From positions 1 through 60,292 of the forward strand of contig CANGTL010000013.1 in assembly GCA_947456815.1 (NCBI GenBank): a stretch of 60,292 nt of DNA, written 5' to 3'. This document shows, in pieces, positions 24,804-33,679 of the stretch. Source of the DNA: Flavobacteriaceae bacterium (GTDB taxonomy: Bacteria; Bacteroidota; Bacteroidia; Flavobacteriales; Flavobacteriaceae). The first letter of the stretch is position 1. Every line of letters begins with the position of its first letter. The position numbers and the translations under genes are program-made. The notes below the pieces were generated by a model, which searched no databases, was not told the DNA's origin, and saw nothing but the letters and a program-made list of their open reading frames with translations.

Positions 24804-24894
24804 TTGCTGAGTTACTGAGTAGCTGAGTACCTAAGTTTTTTTATATATTTACAAAAACAACCTCAGAACCTTAGTACCTTAGAACCTTAGCGAC
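24804..24894. repeat. Octamer array in inverted arms before acpH
   Basis: The left arm (24804-24838) holds four octamers, CTGAGTTA, CTGAGTAG, CTGAGTAC and CTAAGTTT. After a 25-base AT spacer, the right arm (24861-24892) holds CCTCAGAA, CCTTAGTA, CCTTAGAA and CCTTAGCG. The arms can pair, with many G-U wobbles, and the right arm ends 6 bases before the ATG of the next gene. It would form the leader of acpH or a boundary between divergent genes. Confidence 0.6.
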
Positions 24895-24899
24895 TAAAA

Positions 24900-25484
24900 A
24901 TGAATTTCCTAGCACACATCTATCTTTCCGGCGATAACGATTTGATCAAAATTGGGAATTTTATGGCTGATGGCATTCGAGGAAAGCACTATGAATATTT
25001 ACCGGCCGAAGTTCAAAAGGGCATTGTTTTGCACCGAGCCATAGACACCTACACCGACGCCCATCCGATTTTTAGACAAAGTACCAAACGCCTGCACGAG
25101 CGATACCATCATTATGCTGGCGTCATTGTCGACGTCTTTTACGATCATTTTTTAGCCAAGAATTGGGCAACATATTCCAACGAAAAATTAGAAGATTTTG
25201 TCGAACGATTCTACCAATCTCTAGAAACCCATCGCGATATATTAACCGAGAAAACTTTGCAACTAAAGCCCTATATGATTCAATACAATTGGTTGGTCAA
25301 TTATCAGCATAAAAAAGGTATCGCACGAATCCTTACCCAAATGGACCACCGTACCAAAGACGTTTCTCAGATGCAATTTGCAATCGAAGAATTAGAAAAA
25401 TATTATGACGATTTCGAAACGGAGTTCACAGTTTTTTTCGAGGATTTAATCGCGCATGTGCAACAAAAGAAGACCGAATTATGA
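24900..25484 (+). CDS. acpH: ACP phosphodiesterase (AcpH family)
   Basis: This 194-residue protein matches the AcpH family length and opening: MNFLAHIYLSGDN, then LIKIGNFMADGIRG, then KGIVLHRAIDTYTDAHP and the metal-binding YDHFLAKNW. The family belongs to the HD-like superfamily and removes 4'-phosphopantetheine from acyl carrier protein. The conserved His and Asp residues are present. The next gene starts inside its last codons (ATGA overlap), so the pair is translationally coupled. An annotated role beyond ACP turnover cannot be inferred. Confidence 0.87.
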   Translation: MNFLAHIYLSGDNDLIKIGNFMADGIRGKHYEYLPAEVQKGIVLHRAIDTYTDAHPIFRQSTKRLHERYHHYAGVIVDVFYDHFLAKNWATYSNEKLEDFVERFYQSLETHRDILTEKTLQLKPYMIQYNWLVNYQHKKGIARILTQMDHRTKDVSQMQFAIEELEKYYDDFETEFTVFFEDLIAHVQQKKTEL

Positions 25485-27154
25485 AAAGAATACTACTCTC
25501 CTACTTCCTTTTTCAATGCGCTGCAGCAGTTCTCGGACAAACTGGTTTGATAACATCGAAAGCCATGGTCGTTTCGGCGCGTGAAGAAGCATCGGAAATT
25601 GGTGTTCAAATCATGCAGCAAGGTGGCAATGCGTTCGATGCGATGGTGGCAACAGAATTGGCGTTGGCGGTAGCTTATCCGTATGCTGGCAATATCGCTG
25701 GCGGTGGATTTATGGTCTATCGCAAAGCAAACGGTGACATTGGAGCTTTGGATTATCGGGAGAAAGCTCCGCTGAAAGCGAGCAAAGACATGTATCTCGA
25801 CAATTACAGGGAAGTAATTCCACAGTTGAGTGTCACCGGTGCTATGGCTATTGGAGTTCCTGGCACCATCGCAGGCATTTTTGCCGTACACCAGAAATTT
25901 GGAAAATTGCCTCTAAAAACTATCATGGCGCCCATTATTGCTTTGGCCAAAAAAGGTGTTGTCATTACAGAAAAACAATGGAAGCAAATCAGCAACAATC
26001 AAAAGGAAATCAATGAAATAAGCGGCAGCGAAACCATGTACTCGAAAACGTACAAAGTTGGTGATACGATCAAGTATCCCAACCTCGCAGACACGCTTGA
26101 ACGTATTTTGCAAAATGGCGCTAGTGAATTCTATTCTGGCGAAACCGCTCAAAAAATGATCAACTTCATTCAAAAAAACGGTGGTATTCTTTCCATGGAA
26201 GATTTGGCAAAATATGAAGTCAAATGGCGAAAACCGACCACTTTTCAATACAAAGATTTGAAGGTTATTTCGATGTCGCCACCCTCTAGCGGAGGCATCA
26301 CATTGGGACAAATTATGCAAATGATTGAGCCTTATCCTCTCGCAACTTATGGACATAATTCAGAGCAATACATTCAATTACTGACCGAAGCAGAACGACG
26401 TGCATATGCGGATAGAAACTATTTTTTAGGCGATCCTGATTTTATTAAAATTCCTACAAACCAGTTGCTTAATAAAAAATACCTCAAGCAACGAATGAAA
26501 AATTTTGATTGGAATAAGGCCACAGCATCCGCTCAAGTGGCACACGGAAATATCACGATTTCCGAAAGCAACGAAACCACACATTATTCGATTGTCGATG
26601 CTGAAGGAAATGCCATTGCTGCAACCACAACTCTCAATGGCGCCTACGGTTCTAAATTGTATTCCGAGGAATTGGGGTTCTTTTTCAATAACCAAATGGA
26701 CGACTTTAGCAGCAAACCTGGCACGCCTAATTCCTATGGTTTGGTTGGTGCGGAAGCCAATAGCATTGCACCAGAAAAAAGAATGCTTAGCTCGATGACG
26801 CCCACCATAGTTGAGCAGAAAGGGAAACTGCTAATGGTCTTGGGTTCTCCGGGTGGCTCTACAATTATCACGTCTGTTTTGCAAACCATTTTAAATGTGT
26901 ATGAGTTTAAAATGAATATGCAACAAGCCGTCAACGCAGCACGATTTCATCATCAATGGCTGCCTGATGAAGTATTATTTGAGCCAAATAGTTTTGCTCC
27001 AAATTTGATATACAGTTTGCGAAAAAAAGGATATTTTGGTAACGAAAAGAGCGCGCCGGTCATTGGCAAAGTGGATGCAATTTTAAGATTACCTAACGGA
27101 CAATTAGAAGGCGGTGCAGACAAGCGTGGCGATGACACTGCAAAAGGATTTTAA
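25481..27154 (+). CDS. ggt: Gamma-glutamyltransferase
   Basis: This protein has 557 residues with a signal peptide (ends VLG-Q near residue 20), so it acts in the periplasm. The proenzyme is cut before Thr366 in SNETTHYSIVD, which gives the N-terminal nucleophile of the small subunit. GSPGGSTIITS near the C-terminus is the conserved substrate-binding loop. GGT cleaves the gamma-glutamyl bond of glutathione and transfers or hydrolyses the glutamyl group. It overlaps acpH by 4 bases and is followed 1 base later by the AlkD-like gene, so these three genes are one transcription unit. Gene symbol by family recognition. Confidence 0.92.
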   Translation: MKRILLSYFLFQCAAAVLGQTGLITSKAMVVSAREEASEIGVQIMQQGGNAFDAMVATELALAVAYPYAGNIAGGGFMVYRKANGDIGALDYREKAPLKASKDMYLDNYREVIPQLSVTGAMAIGVPGTIAGIFAVHQKFGKLPLKTIMAPIIALAKKGVVITEKQWKQISNNQKEINEISGSETMYSKTYKVGDTIKYPNLADTLERILQNGASEFYSGETAQKMINFIQKNGGILSMEDLAKYEVKWRKPTTFQYKDLKVISMSPPSSGGITLGQIMQMIEPYPLATYGHNSEQYIQLLTEAERRAYADRNYFLGDPDFIKIPTNQLLNKKYLKQRMKNFDWNKATASAQVAHGNITISESNETTHYSIVDAEGNAIAATTTLNGAYGSKLYSEELGFFFNNQMDDFSSKPGTPNSYGLVGAEANSIAPEKRMLSSMTPTIVEQKGKLLMVLGSPGGSTIITSVLQTILNVYEFKMNMQQAVNAARFHHQWLPDEVLFEPNSFAPNLIYSLRKKGYFGNEKSAPVIGKVDAILRLPNGQLEGGADKRGDDTAKGF

Positions 27155-27155
27155 T

Positions 27156-27824
27156 ATGAGTTTTATCAAAGCATTAGAAACTGCATTTCAAGAAAATAGT
27201 TCGCGAGAATTAGCCATTCCCATGGAAAACTATATGAAGAATCATTTTACTTTCTACGGCATCAAAACCGAAAATAGAAGATCGATTTTCAAAGCGGTTT
27301 GGGAAGAACATCATGATGAAGTCAAACAACATAGTCGTGAAATCGCATTGCAATTGTTTGCTTTCAAAGAACGCGAAATGCATTATTGCGGCATCGAAAT
27401 TCTCATCAAAAATCTAAAGAAAAACTACCAAATCGATGACATCCAACTTATCAAAAAAATACTCACCACCAATTCTTGGTGGGATTCTGTTGATACTGCA
27501 GCGAAATATCTTTTGGGAGAATATCTGATTGCATTTCCAAACGAAACCAAAAAAGTCATTAATCGCTTTTCTGATTCAGACAATATGTGGCTCAACCGCT
27601 CGGCAATTCTATTTCAATTGAGCTATAAACAAAAAACAAACGCCGCTATTCTTTTTCGAGAATGCATCAAACATGCTCATTCCAAGGAATTTTTTATTCA
27701 AAAAGCAATCGGTTGGGCATTGCGAGAATATGGACGCTTTTACCCCAATGAAGTCAAAGAATTTGTACATCAAACCACTTTAAAACCGCTCAGTACAAAA
27801 GAAGCTTTAAAAAATATTCCTTAA
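27156..27824 (+). CDS. DNA alkylation repair (AlkD-like) HEAT-repeat protein
   Basis: This protein has 222 residues built from helical HEAT-like repeats (TENRRSIFKAVWEEHHDEV, HYCGIEILIKNLKKNY, WLNRSAILFQLSYKQKT and FFIQKAIGWALREYGRFYP). The conserved Trp/Asp cluster (NSWWDSVDTAA, WALREY) matches AlkD-type DNA glycosylases, which excise N3- and N7-alkylpurines. I start at ATG 27156, one base after the stop of ggt; a GTG at 27114 would run into ggt without reason. Direct catalytic activity is an inference from the family. Confidence 0.88.
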   Translation: MSFIKALETAFQENSSRELAIPMENYMKNHFTFYGIKTENRRSIFKAVWEEHHDEVKQHSREIALQLFAFKEREMHYCGIEILIKNLKKNYQIDDIQLIKKILTTNSWWDSVDTAAKYLLGEYLIAFPNETKKVINRFSDSDNMWLNRSAILFQLSYKQKTNAAILFRECIKHAHSKEFFIQKAIGWALREYGRFYPNEVKEFVHQTTLKPLSTKEALKNIP

Positions 27825-27864
27825 CTTCATTTTAGTCGTAAATTAGCGTTTTCGTCAAAACAAC

Positions 27865-29649
27865 ATGTTTAAAAAAGGTATTCGCAAAATTGAAAGTGTC
27901 ATCGCTTGGTCTCAAACCAAACTGTCGACCAAGCAATTCTTATTCTTCTCCAGCGTACTGGTGGGGATTTCTGCCGCCTTTGCTGTGATTGCCTTAAAGA
28001 CATTTGCGCATTGGGTGTTTACGGTTGCAAGCTCCATCAATACGATATTGAAATTAAGCTTTATCAATAGTTTGTTGCCGGTGGTTGGAATTCTGCTCAC
28101 CGTTTTCGTAGTCAAAAAACTCTTGGGCGGCACCATCGAAAAAGGCACGTCTCAAATTCTCTACGCAGTGGCCAAAAAAGCGAGTATCATCCCACGTAAA
28201 CAAATGTACGCTCAGATTGTCACAAGCTCGCTTACGGTCGGATTAGGAGGTTCCGCTGGACTCGAAAGTCCCATTGTGATTACAGGCGCGGCGTTTGGTT
28301 CGAACTATGCACAACGTTACAAACTCAGCTACAAAGACCGAACACTTTTGATTGGTTGTGGCGTTGCCGCTGGTATTGCTGCCGCTTTTAACGCACCCAT
28401 TGCCGGCGTATTGTTTGCCATCGAAGTCTTGTTAGTTGACGTTAGTATTTCAGCCTTCACGCCTATTATGATTGCTGCTGCAACCGGAGCTTTGGTTTCG
28501 ACGATGGTTTTAGACGAAACTATTTTGTTATCCTTCAATCAACAACAAACTTTCAACTATAAAAATGTTCCGTATTACATTTTACTGGGCATTTTCACTG
28601 GGCTGATTGCAATTTATTATTCCCGAAACTTTCAACGCATTGAACATTTCTTTTTCAGATTACGAGTAAAACCTTATACGAAAGCACTATTTGGCGCCTC
28701 AATTCTAGCCATCATCATCTTTATTTTTCCCACACTTTTTGGCGAAGGTTACGAAAGTATTCGAACGTTATCCGAAAATAATCCACAACAACTATTAGAA
28801 AACACGCTTTTTAGTGACTTCAGAAACAATACTTGGGCACTCATTCTATTTATCGGATTGACGCTATTACTCAAAGTTTTTGCCACTGGAATCACCCTGG
28901 GAAGCGGCGGAAATGGCGGTAACTTCGCTCCTTCTCTATTTCTCGGCTCGTATGCGGGTTTCTTGTTTTCGAAAACCATTAATACGCTTGGAATTGCACA
29001 TTTACCGATTAGTAATTTTACTTTGGTAGGCATGGCTGGAATCTTGAGTGGTTTATTTCACGCGCCATTAACTGCCATTTTCTTGATTGCTGAGATTACA
29101 GGAGGCTACGATTTGATGATTCCACTGATGATAGTTTCGTCAATCAGCTTTGCAATTTCTAAACGCTTCGAAAAGCATTCCCTCGACAAGAAAAATCTAG
29201 CCAAAAAAGGCCAGGCATTCACAGAGAATAAAGACTCCAATATTCTTTCGACTTTAGAAACCGAGAAAATCATACAAACCGACTATTTAACCATCAAAGA
29301 TGCGGATAATTTAGAGCAAGTCGTCGATTTGATATCGCATTCGAATCAAGTAATTTTTGCCGTAATTGATGATGAGAAAAAACTACAAGGAATTGTTCAT
29401 TTCAACGACATCCGTGAGATTATTTTTAGCGCTTTCAAAGTAAAATATACACCTGTAAAAGAAATCATGATTCCACCGCTAGAAATTGTCTATCCGTCCG
29501 ATAGCATGGAAATTGTCATGGAAAAATTCGAAAAAACCAACGTCAATTTTCTCCCAGTGCTCAAAAACGGAAAGTACTTTGGATTTATTTCTAAAGCGAA
29601 TGCATTAGAAGCGTATCGCGAGAAACTCAAGGCAATGACGATTGAGTAG
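27865..29649 (+). CDS. ClC-family chloride channel or H+/Cl- antiporter with CBS pair
   Basis: This 594-residue membrane protein has the ClC signature sites in order: GSAGLESP (129-136), with the gating Glu134 that suggests coupled exchange rather than a pure channel, GSGGNGGNFAPSLFLG (the GGxFxP-type site) and GILSGLFHAPLTAIFL. About 11 membrane segments precede a cytoplasmic pair of CBS domains from residue 460 on, which usually bind adenosine nucleotides. The canonical GxEGP is here GLESP and GGIFAP is GGNFAP. It is monocistronic, followed by a bidirectional terminator. Confidence 0.9.
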   Translation: MFKKGIRKIESVIAWSQTKLSTKQFLFFSSVLVGISAAFAVIALKTFAHWVFTVASSINTILKLSFINSLLPVVGILLTVFVVKKLLGGTIEKGTSQILYAVAKKASIIPRKQMYAQIVTSSLTVGLGGSAGLESPIVITGAAFGSNYAQRYKLSYKDRTLLIGCGVAAGIAAAFNAPIAGVLFAIEVLLVDVSISAFTPIMIAAATGALVSTMVLDETILLSFNQQQTFNYKNVPYYILLGIFTGLIAIYYSRNFQRIEHFFFRLRVKPYTKALFGASILAIIIFIFPTLFGEGYESIRTLSENNPQQLLENTLFSDFRNNTWALILFIGLTLLLKVFATGITLGSGGNGGNFAPSLFLGSYAGFLFSKTINTLGIAHLPISNFTLVGMAGILSGLFHAPLTAIFLIAEITGGYDLMIPLMIVSSISFAISKRFEKHSLDKKNLAKKGQAFTENKDSNILSTLETEKIIQTDYLTIKDADNLEQVVDLISHSNQVIFAVIDDEKKLQGIVHFNDIREIIFSAFKVKYTPVKEIMIPPLEIVYPSDSMEIVMEKFEKTNVNFLPVLKNGKYFGFISKANALEAYREKLKAMTIE

Positions 29650-29688
29650 CGGTTTCGCTCGTACTAGCATACATTGAAAAACAAAACA

Positions 29689-29720
29689 GCGCCGATAGTA
29701 CAAAAAAATACTACCGGCGC
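29689..29720. terminator. Bidirectional terminator between convergent genes
   Basis: GCGCCG-A-TAGTA and TACTA-C-CGGCGC form a 12-position stem with one A/C mismatch (G-U on the other strand) around an A-rich loop, followed by T-rich sequence on the minus side. It lies between the ends of the ClC gene and the minus-strand lipoprotein gene. Confidence 0.8.
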
Positions 29721-29743
29721 AACTTCTAATTTTCTTGAAATTT

Positions 29744-30214
29744 CTAGTTTTTAGTAAATGTCAAATAATCAGTTCCACCATTGCCACCGCTTACATCTCT
29801 TAGTTTGATCACAGTAGAAGATTTTTCAATAATTTCCCAATCATCACTAAGTTCTTCAAATTGTGCTGGCGCACTAAAAGCAATGTTAAAATCTAAATCA
29901 TTAATGCTATCATCATTACTATTACTATCAGTAACTGACCAAGTTCCTTCGTAGTTGTTAGTTCCGTTTGCTGCAGTTAAAACATTATTAGCGCCGAAGG
30001 TAAAATTATAACCGCTAAAAGCGGATGTTTCCTCGTGATCAGTGTCGTAATAATAAGTAATTCTCCAAGTTCCATTGCTCGCGATATTGGTGACGTCAGA
30101 GGCACCGTTGCTACTCGAACTTGAATTGTCATCACTGCTGCACATCGACGACGTAGTAAGTATAAATAACATGACCATAACAATACTAAATTTGATTCTT
30201 TCTACTTTTTTCAT
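29744..30214 (-). CDS. Small lipoprotein, lipocalin-like
   Basis: This protein has 156 residues with a signal peptide and lipobox (MLFILTTSSMC, Cys near residue 25) followed by a Ser/Asn linker (SSDDNSSSSSNG). The body reads GTWRITYYYDTD, YNFTFGANNVLTAANG and YEGTWSV, a pattern like lipocalin-like families of Bacteroidota. The acid residue after the Cys (SSDD) may act as a sorting signal for surface lipoproteins. It is a single gene. Function unknown. Confidence 0.8.
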   Translation of the reverse strand: MKKVERIKFSIVMVMLFILTTSSMCSSDDNSSSSSNGASDVTNIASNGTWRITYYYDTDHEETSAFSGYNFTFGANNVLTAANGTNNYEGTWSVTDSNSNDDSINDLDFNIAFSAPAQFEELSDDWEIIEKSSTVIKLRDVSGGNGGTDYLTFTKN

Positions 30215-30417
30215 AACGTTGGATTTAATTTAAAATTAATTGAGTTTGTTTTATACTAAACAGGCTAGTTTCAATTTACCCTATTAATGTTCGAAATTAC
30301 AACCTAGCTTTTTTTAATATTTGTGGATTTAAATTCCTCTAAATTAAACGTTTAAAAAACGAAAAAGATGATTATAATCATATAAAATTTAGATTTTTTA
30401 CTAATTATTTTTGGTTA

Positions 30418-30504
30418 GTAAGTAGCTAATCCGGCTGTCCGCTCATATCTTTTGCAGCGAACACCGCCACAAAAGGATAACCGCTTCCATCCGGGCTAGG
30501 GCAT
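30418..30504 (-). repeat. Structured intergenic repeat, copy A (inverted orientation)
   Basis: Read on the minus strand, the element shares CCCTAGCCCGGAT, ATCCTTTTG, CAAAAGATAT and ACAGCCGG with the other three copies. The inner stem pairs 30449-30459 with 30465-30475, 11 pairs with two G-U wobbles; the outer stem pairs CCGG (30431-30434) with CCGG (30491-30494). Confidence 0.75.
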
Positions 30505-30563
30505 CTCGAAAATCACAACCTTTTTTTAATTGTTAATTATTCATTATTAATTATTCATTATTC

Positions 30564-30571
30564 TAACTTTG
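30564..30571 (+). promoter_or_regulatory. -7 element TAACTTTG for uvrA
   Basis: TAACTTTG fits TAnnTTTG and lies 17 bases before the ATG at 30589. No -33 TTTG is clear. Confidence 0.45.
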
Positions 30572-30588
30572 CGCTTTGCCATAAAATC

Positions 30589-33420
30589 ATGCTAGATACC
30601 GAAAATACCATTGAAGTCTTAGGCGCCCGCGTCCACAATCTCAAAAATATTGACATTTCCATTCCACGTGAAAAACTAGTGGTTATCACTGGACTTTCAG
30701 GCTCTGGAAAATCTTCTTTAGCTTTCGACACCATTTATGCCGAAGGACAACGCCGTTATGTGGAAACGTTTTCCGCCTACGCCCGACAATTTCTTGGCGG
30801 TCTTGAACGTCCGGATGTAGATAAAATCGATGGTCTGTCCCCCGTCATCGCTATCGAGCAAAAAACCACGAGTAAAAGTCCACGTTCTACCGTAGGCACA
30901 ATTACAGAAATATACGATTTCCTGCGTTTGCTTTACGCACGGGCCGCCGATGCCTACAGTTATAACACGGGAGAAAAAATGGTGTCCTATTCCGACAATC
31001 AAATCAAGGCTTTGATTACCGAAAATTTCATTGGAAAACGAATCAATATTTTAGCGCCAGTGGTTCGAGCGAGAAAAGGTCATTATGGCGAGTTATTCCA
31101 ACAAATTGCCAAACAAGGTTTTCTCAAAGTCCGCGTGAATGGCGATATCAAAGACATCACGCCTGGAATGAAACTCGAGCGTTACAGCACCCACGATATC
31201 GAAATTGTCATCGATAGAATGCTCGTTGAAGATACTGCCGAGAACGACAATCGTTTGTCGCAAAGCATTCAAACCGCCATGCATCACGGCGAAAATATCT
31301 TGATGATTTTAGAACACGACAGCAACGAAATTCGCTATTTTAGCAGAAACTTGATGTGTCCGACTACTGGAATTTCCTATCAAAATCCAGAGCCGAATTT
31401 GTTTTCCTTCAACTCACCCAAAGGTGCTTGCGATCATTGCAATGGCTTGGGAACGGTGCATGAAATCAATTTGAAAAAGATTATTCCAAATCCGAAATTA
31501 TCCATAAAAGCTGGTGGATTCTTGCCGATTGGAGAATACAAAAGCACTTGGATTTTCAAGCAATTGGAGATTATCGGCGAGAAATTCGACTTCAAAATCA
31601 CCGACGCGATTGAGTCGATTCCAGAAGAAGCCATGGATATGATTTTATACGGTGGCAAGGAAAAATTTGCCGTAGCTTCGAAAACACTAGGCATTACAAA
31701 AGAATACAAAATAGAGTTTGAAGGCATTTCACATTTTATCAAAAACCAACACGACGAAAGCGGTTCGTCGAGCATCAAACGTTGGGCAAAAGAATTCATG
31801 GACGAAATTGAATGTCCGATTTGCGAAGGTTCGCGTTTGAAAAAGGAATCAATGTATTTCCGAATCAACGATAAAAACATCAACGATTTGTCATCGATGG
31901 ATATTTCCGATTTATCGACCTGGTTTGATGAATTAGAAAAATCACTTTCCGACAAACAAAAGAAAATCGCCACAGAAGTCATCAAAGAAATCAAAGATCG
32001 ATTGCACTTTTTGGTGAATGTTGGTTTGGACTATTTGTCGATTAATCGAAGTTCAAAATCGCTCTCTGGCGGTGAAGCACAACGCATCCGATTGGCAACA
32101 CAAATCGGATCGCAACTAGTCGGCGTTTTGTATATTTTAGATGAACCCAGCATTGGTCTGCACCAACGCGACAACGATAAATTGATTAAATCTTTAGAGC
32201 AATTGCGCGATATCGGCAACTCGGTCATCGTCGTCGAACACGACAAAGACATGATCGAACGTGCAGATTATGTCATTGATATCGGTCCACGTGCCGGAAA
32301 ATTCGGAGGCGAAATCATCAGCATCGGAACACCCGCAGAAACTTTAAAACATCATACGTTGACGGCGCAATATCTCAACGGTGAACTCAAAATTGAAATC
32401 CCTAAAAAACGTCGTGAAGGCAACGGAAAATTCTTGAAATTGTCAGGCGCCACGGGAAATAATCTAAAGAACGTTACCATCGAATTGCCATTAGGAAAGA
32501 TGATTTGCGTAACTGGCGTTTCCGGCAGCGGCAAATCGACATTGATAAATGAAACGTTGTATCCGATATTAAACGAATTTTACTTTAACGGCGTCAAAAA
32601 ACCAAAACCCTACAAAAAAATCGAAGGTTTGGAGCATATCGACAAAGTGATTGATATTGACCAAAGTCCCATTGGGAGAACACCACGCTCCAATCCAGCA
32701 ACATACACCGATGTTTTTTCCGAAATTCGAAATTTGTTTACGATGACTTCCGAAAGCATGATTCGCGGTTATAAAGCCGGTCGATTTAGTTTTAATGTCA
32801 AAGGCGGACGATGTGAAACCTGCGAAGGTTCTGGCGTGCGAACGATAGAAATGAATTTTCTTCCCGATGTGTATGTAGAATGTGAAACTTGCATGGGAAA
32901 ACGTTTCAACCGCGAAACCTTAGAAATTCGGTATAAAGGCAAATCGATTTCAGATATTTTGAACATGACGGTGGATGAAGCTGTGCCGTTTTTTGAAAAT
33001 ATTCCGAAGATTTACCGCAAAGTCAAAACCATTCAAGATGTAGGTTTGGGTTATATTACGTTGGGGCAACAAAGTACTACGCTTTCTGGAGGCGAAGCGC
33101 AACGTATTAAGTTGGCAGGTGAATTGGCGAAGAAAGATACGGGAAATACGTTTTACATCCTCGATGAACCCACGACTGGATTGCATTTCGAGGACATTCG
33201 TGTCTTGATGGAAGTCATCAATAAGTTGGTCGATAAAGGCAACACCATTCTCATTATCGAGCACAATATGGATGTGATTAAGTTGGCGGATTATATTATT
33301 GATATTGGTCCAGAAGGTGGTAAAGGCGGCGGAGAAGTCGTTGCTAAAGGAACACCGGAGGAAATTGTGAAAAGCAAGAAGAGTTATACCGCGCAATTCT
33401 TGAAAAAAGAGTTGCTCTAA
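30589..33420 (+). CDS. uvrA: Excinuclease ABC subunit A
   Basis: This is a UvrA of 943 residues, the standard length. It has two ABC ATPase halves: Walker [10 protein letters not shown] near residue 36 and GVSGSGKST near 645, and signature motifs [12 protein letters not shown] and [15 protein letters not shown]. Zinc-binding Cys clusters are seen in [16 protein letters not shown] and CETCEGSG...CETC. UvrA finds bulky DNA lesions with UvrB and loads it, starting nucleotide excision repair. A repeat element precedes it and others follow, but the gene itself is unremarkable. It stands alone. Confidence 0.97.
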   Translation: MLDTENTIEVLGARVHNLKNIDISIPREKLVVITGLSGSGKSSLAFDTIYAEGQRRYVETFSAYARQFLGGLERPDVDKIDGLSPVIAIEQKTTSKSPRSTVGTITEIYDFLRLLYARAADAYSYNTGEKMVSYSDNQIKALITENFIGKRINILAPVVRARKGHYGELFQQIAKQGFLKVRVNGDIKDITPGMKLERYSTHDIEIVIDRMLVEDTAENDNRLSQSIQTAMHHGENILMILEHDSNEIRYFSRNLMCPTTGISYQNPEPNLFSFNSPKGACDHCNGLGTVHEINLKKIIPNPKLSIKAGGFLPIGEYKSTWIFKQLEIIGEKFDFKITDAIESIPEEAMDMILYGGKEKFAVASKTLGITKEYKIEFEGISHFIKNQHDESGSSSIKRWAKEFMDEIECPICEGSRLKKESMYFRINDKNINDLSSMDISDLSTWFDELEKSLSDKQKKIATEVIKEIKDRLHFLVNVGLDYLSINRSSKSLSGGEAQRIRLATQIGSQLVGVLYILDEPSIGLHQRDNDKLIKSLEQLRDIGNSVIVVEHDKDMIERADYVIDIGPRAGKFGGEIISIGTPAETLKHHTLTAQYLNGELKIEIPKKRREGNGKFLKLSGATGNNLKNVTIELPLGKMICVTGVSGSGKSTLINETLYPILNEFYFNGVKKPKPYKKIEGLEHIDKVIDIDQSPIGRTPRSNPATYTDVFSEIRNLFTMTSESMIRGYKAGRFSFNVKGGRCETCEGSGVRTIEMNFLPDVYVECETCMGKRFNRETLEIRYKGKSISDILNMTVDEAVPFFENIPKIYRKVKTIQDVGLGYITLGQQSTTLSGGEAQRIKLAGELAKKDTGNTFYILDEPTTGLHFEDIRVLMEVINKLVDKGNTILIIEHNMDVIKLADYIIDIGPEGGKGGGEVVAKGTPEEIVKSKKSYTAQFLKKELL

Positions 33421-33440
33421 ATTCCAATTTTTTAAATTCC

Positions 33441-33472
33441 ACCCGAGGCGAAGCCGAACGGAGCGAAGCTAA
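33441..33472 (+). repeat. Mini-hairpin repeat, family 2, copy 1
   Basis: CCCGAGGCGAAGCCGAACGG followed by AGCGAAGCTAA has two mini-hairpins, GGC-GAA-GCC and AGC-GAA-GCT. It recurs at 59788-59820. It is flanked by AAATTCCA-type short repeats that occur as direct and inverted copies (33421-33439, 33504-33517). Confidence 0.65.
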
Positions 33473-33571
33473 ATTCCACGAGAGATTGGATTTAGCACTT
33501 GGAATTTGGAATTTCGCTATTGTAATTTCGTTTTTTAGTGTATTTTTGCTCGCTTGTTTTCGTTTGAAAAC

Positions 33572-33660
33572 GACTGCCCTAGCCCGGATGGGAGCGGCAT
33601 CCTTTTGTTGCGGCGTTCGCAACAAAAGATATAGCGTACAGCCGGATTAGCTACTGAAAA
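33572..33660 (+). repeat. Structured intergenic repeat, copy B
   Basis: Inner stem CTTTTGTTGCG (33602-33612) pairs perfectly with CGCAACAAAAG (33618-33628), loop of 5. Outer arm CTAGCCCGG (33579-33587) pairs with CCGGATTAG (33642-33650), 8 of 9 with one G-U. It sits 20 bases before the start of the LOG-family gene. Confidence 0.8.
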
Positions 33661-33679
33661 AAATAAAAAGATTAAAAAG

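Larger units (their letters stand above)
30215..30588. other. Divergent intergenic region (374 bases)
   Basis: The region separates the lipoprotein gene from uvrA. It holds a perfect 14-base palindrome ATGATTATAATCAT at 30368-30381, the inverted repeat TTACTAA/TTAGTAA at 30398-30421, a structured repeat element at 30418-30504 and a -7 element for uvrA. No gene was recognised inside. Confidence 0.55.

Noticed and set aside
25493..26356. Long minus-strand frames within ggt
   Set aside because: They are antisense to a gene with its catalytic Thr and full family length; no initiation signal or homology is apparent.
27114..27155. GTG as start of the AlkD-like gene
   Set aside because: It lies within ggt, whereas ATG 27156 follows the ggt stop directly.
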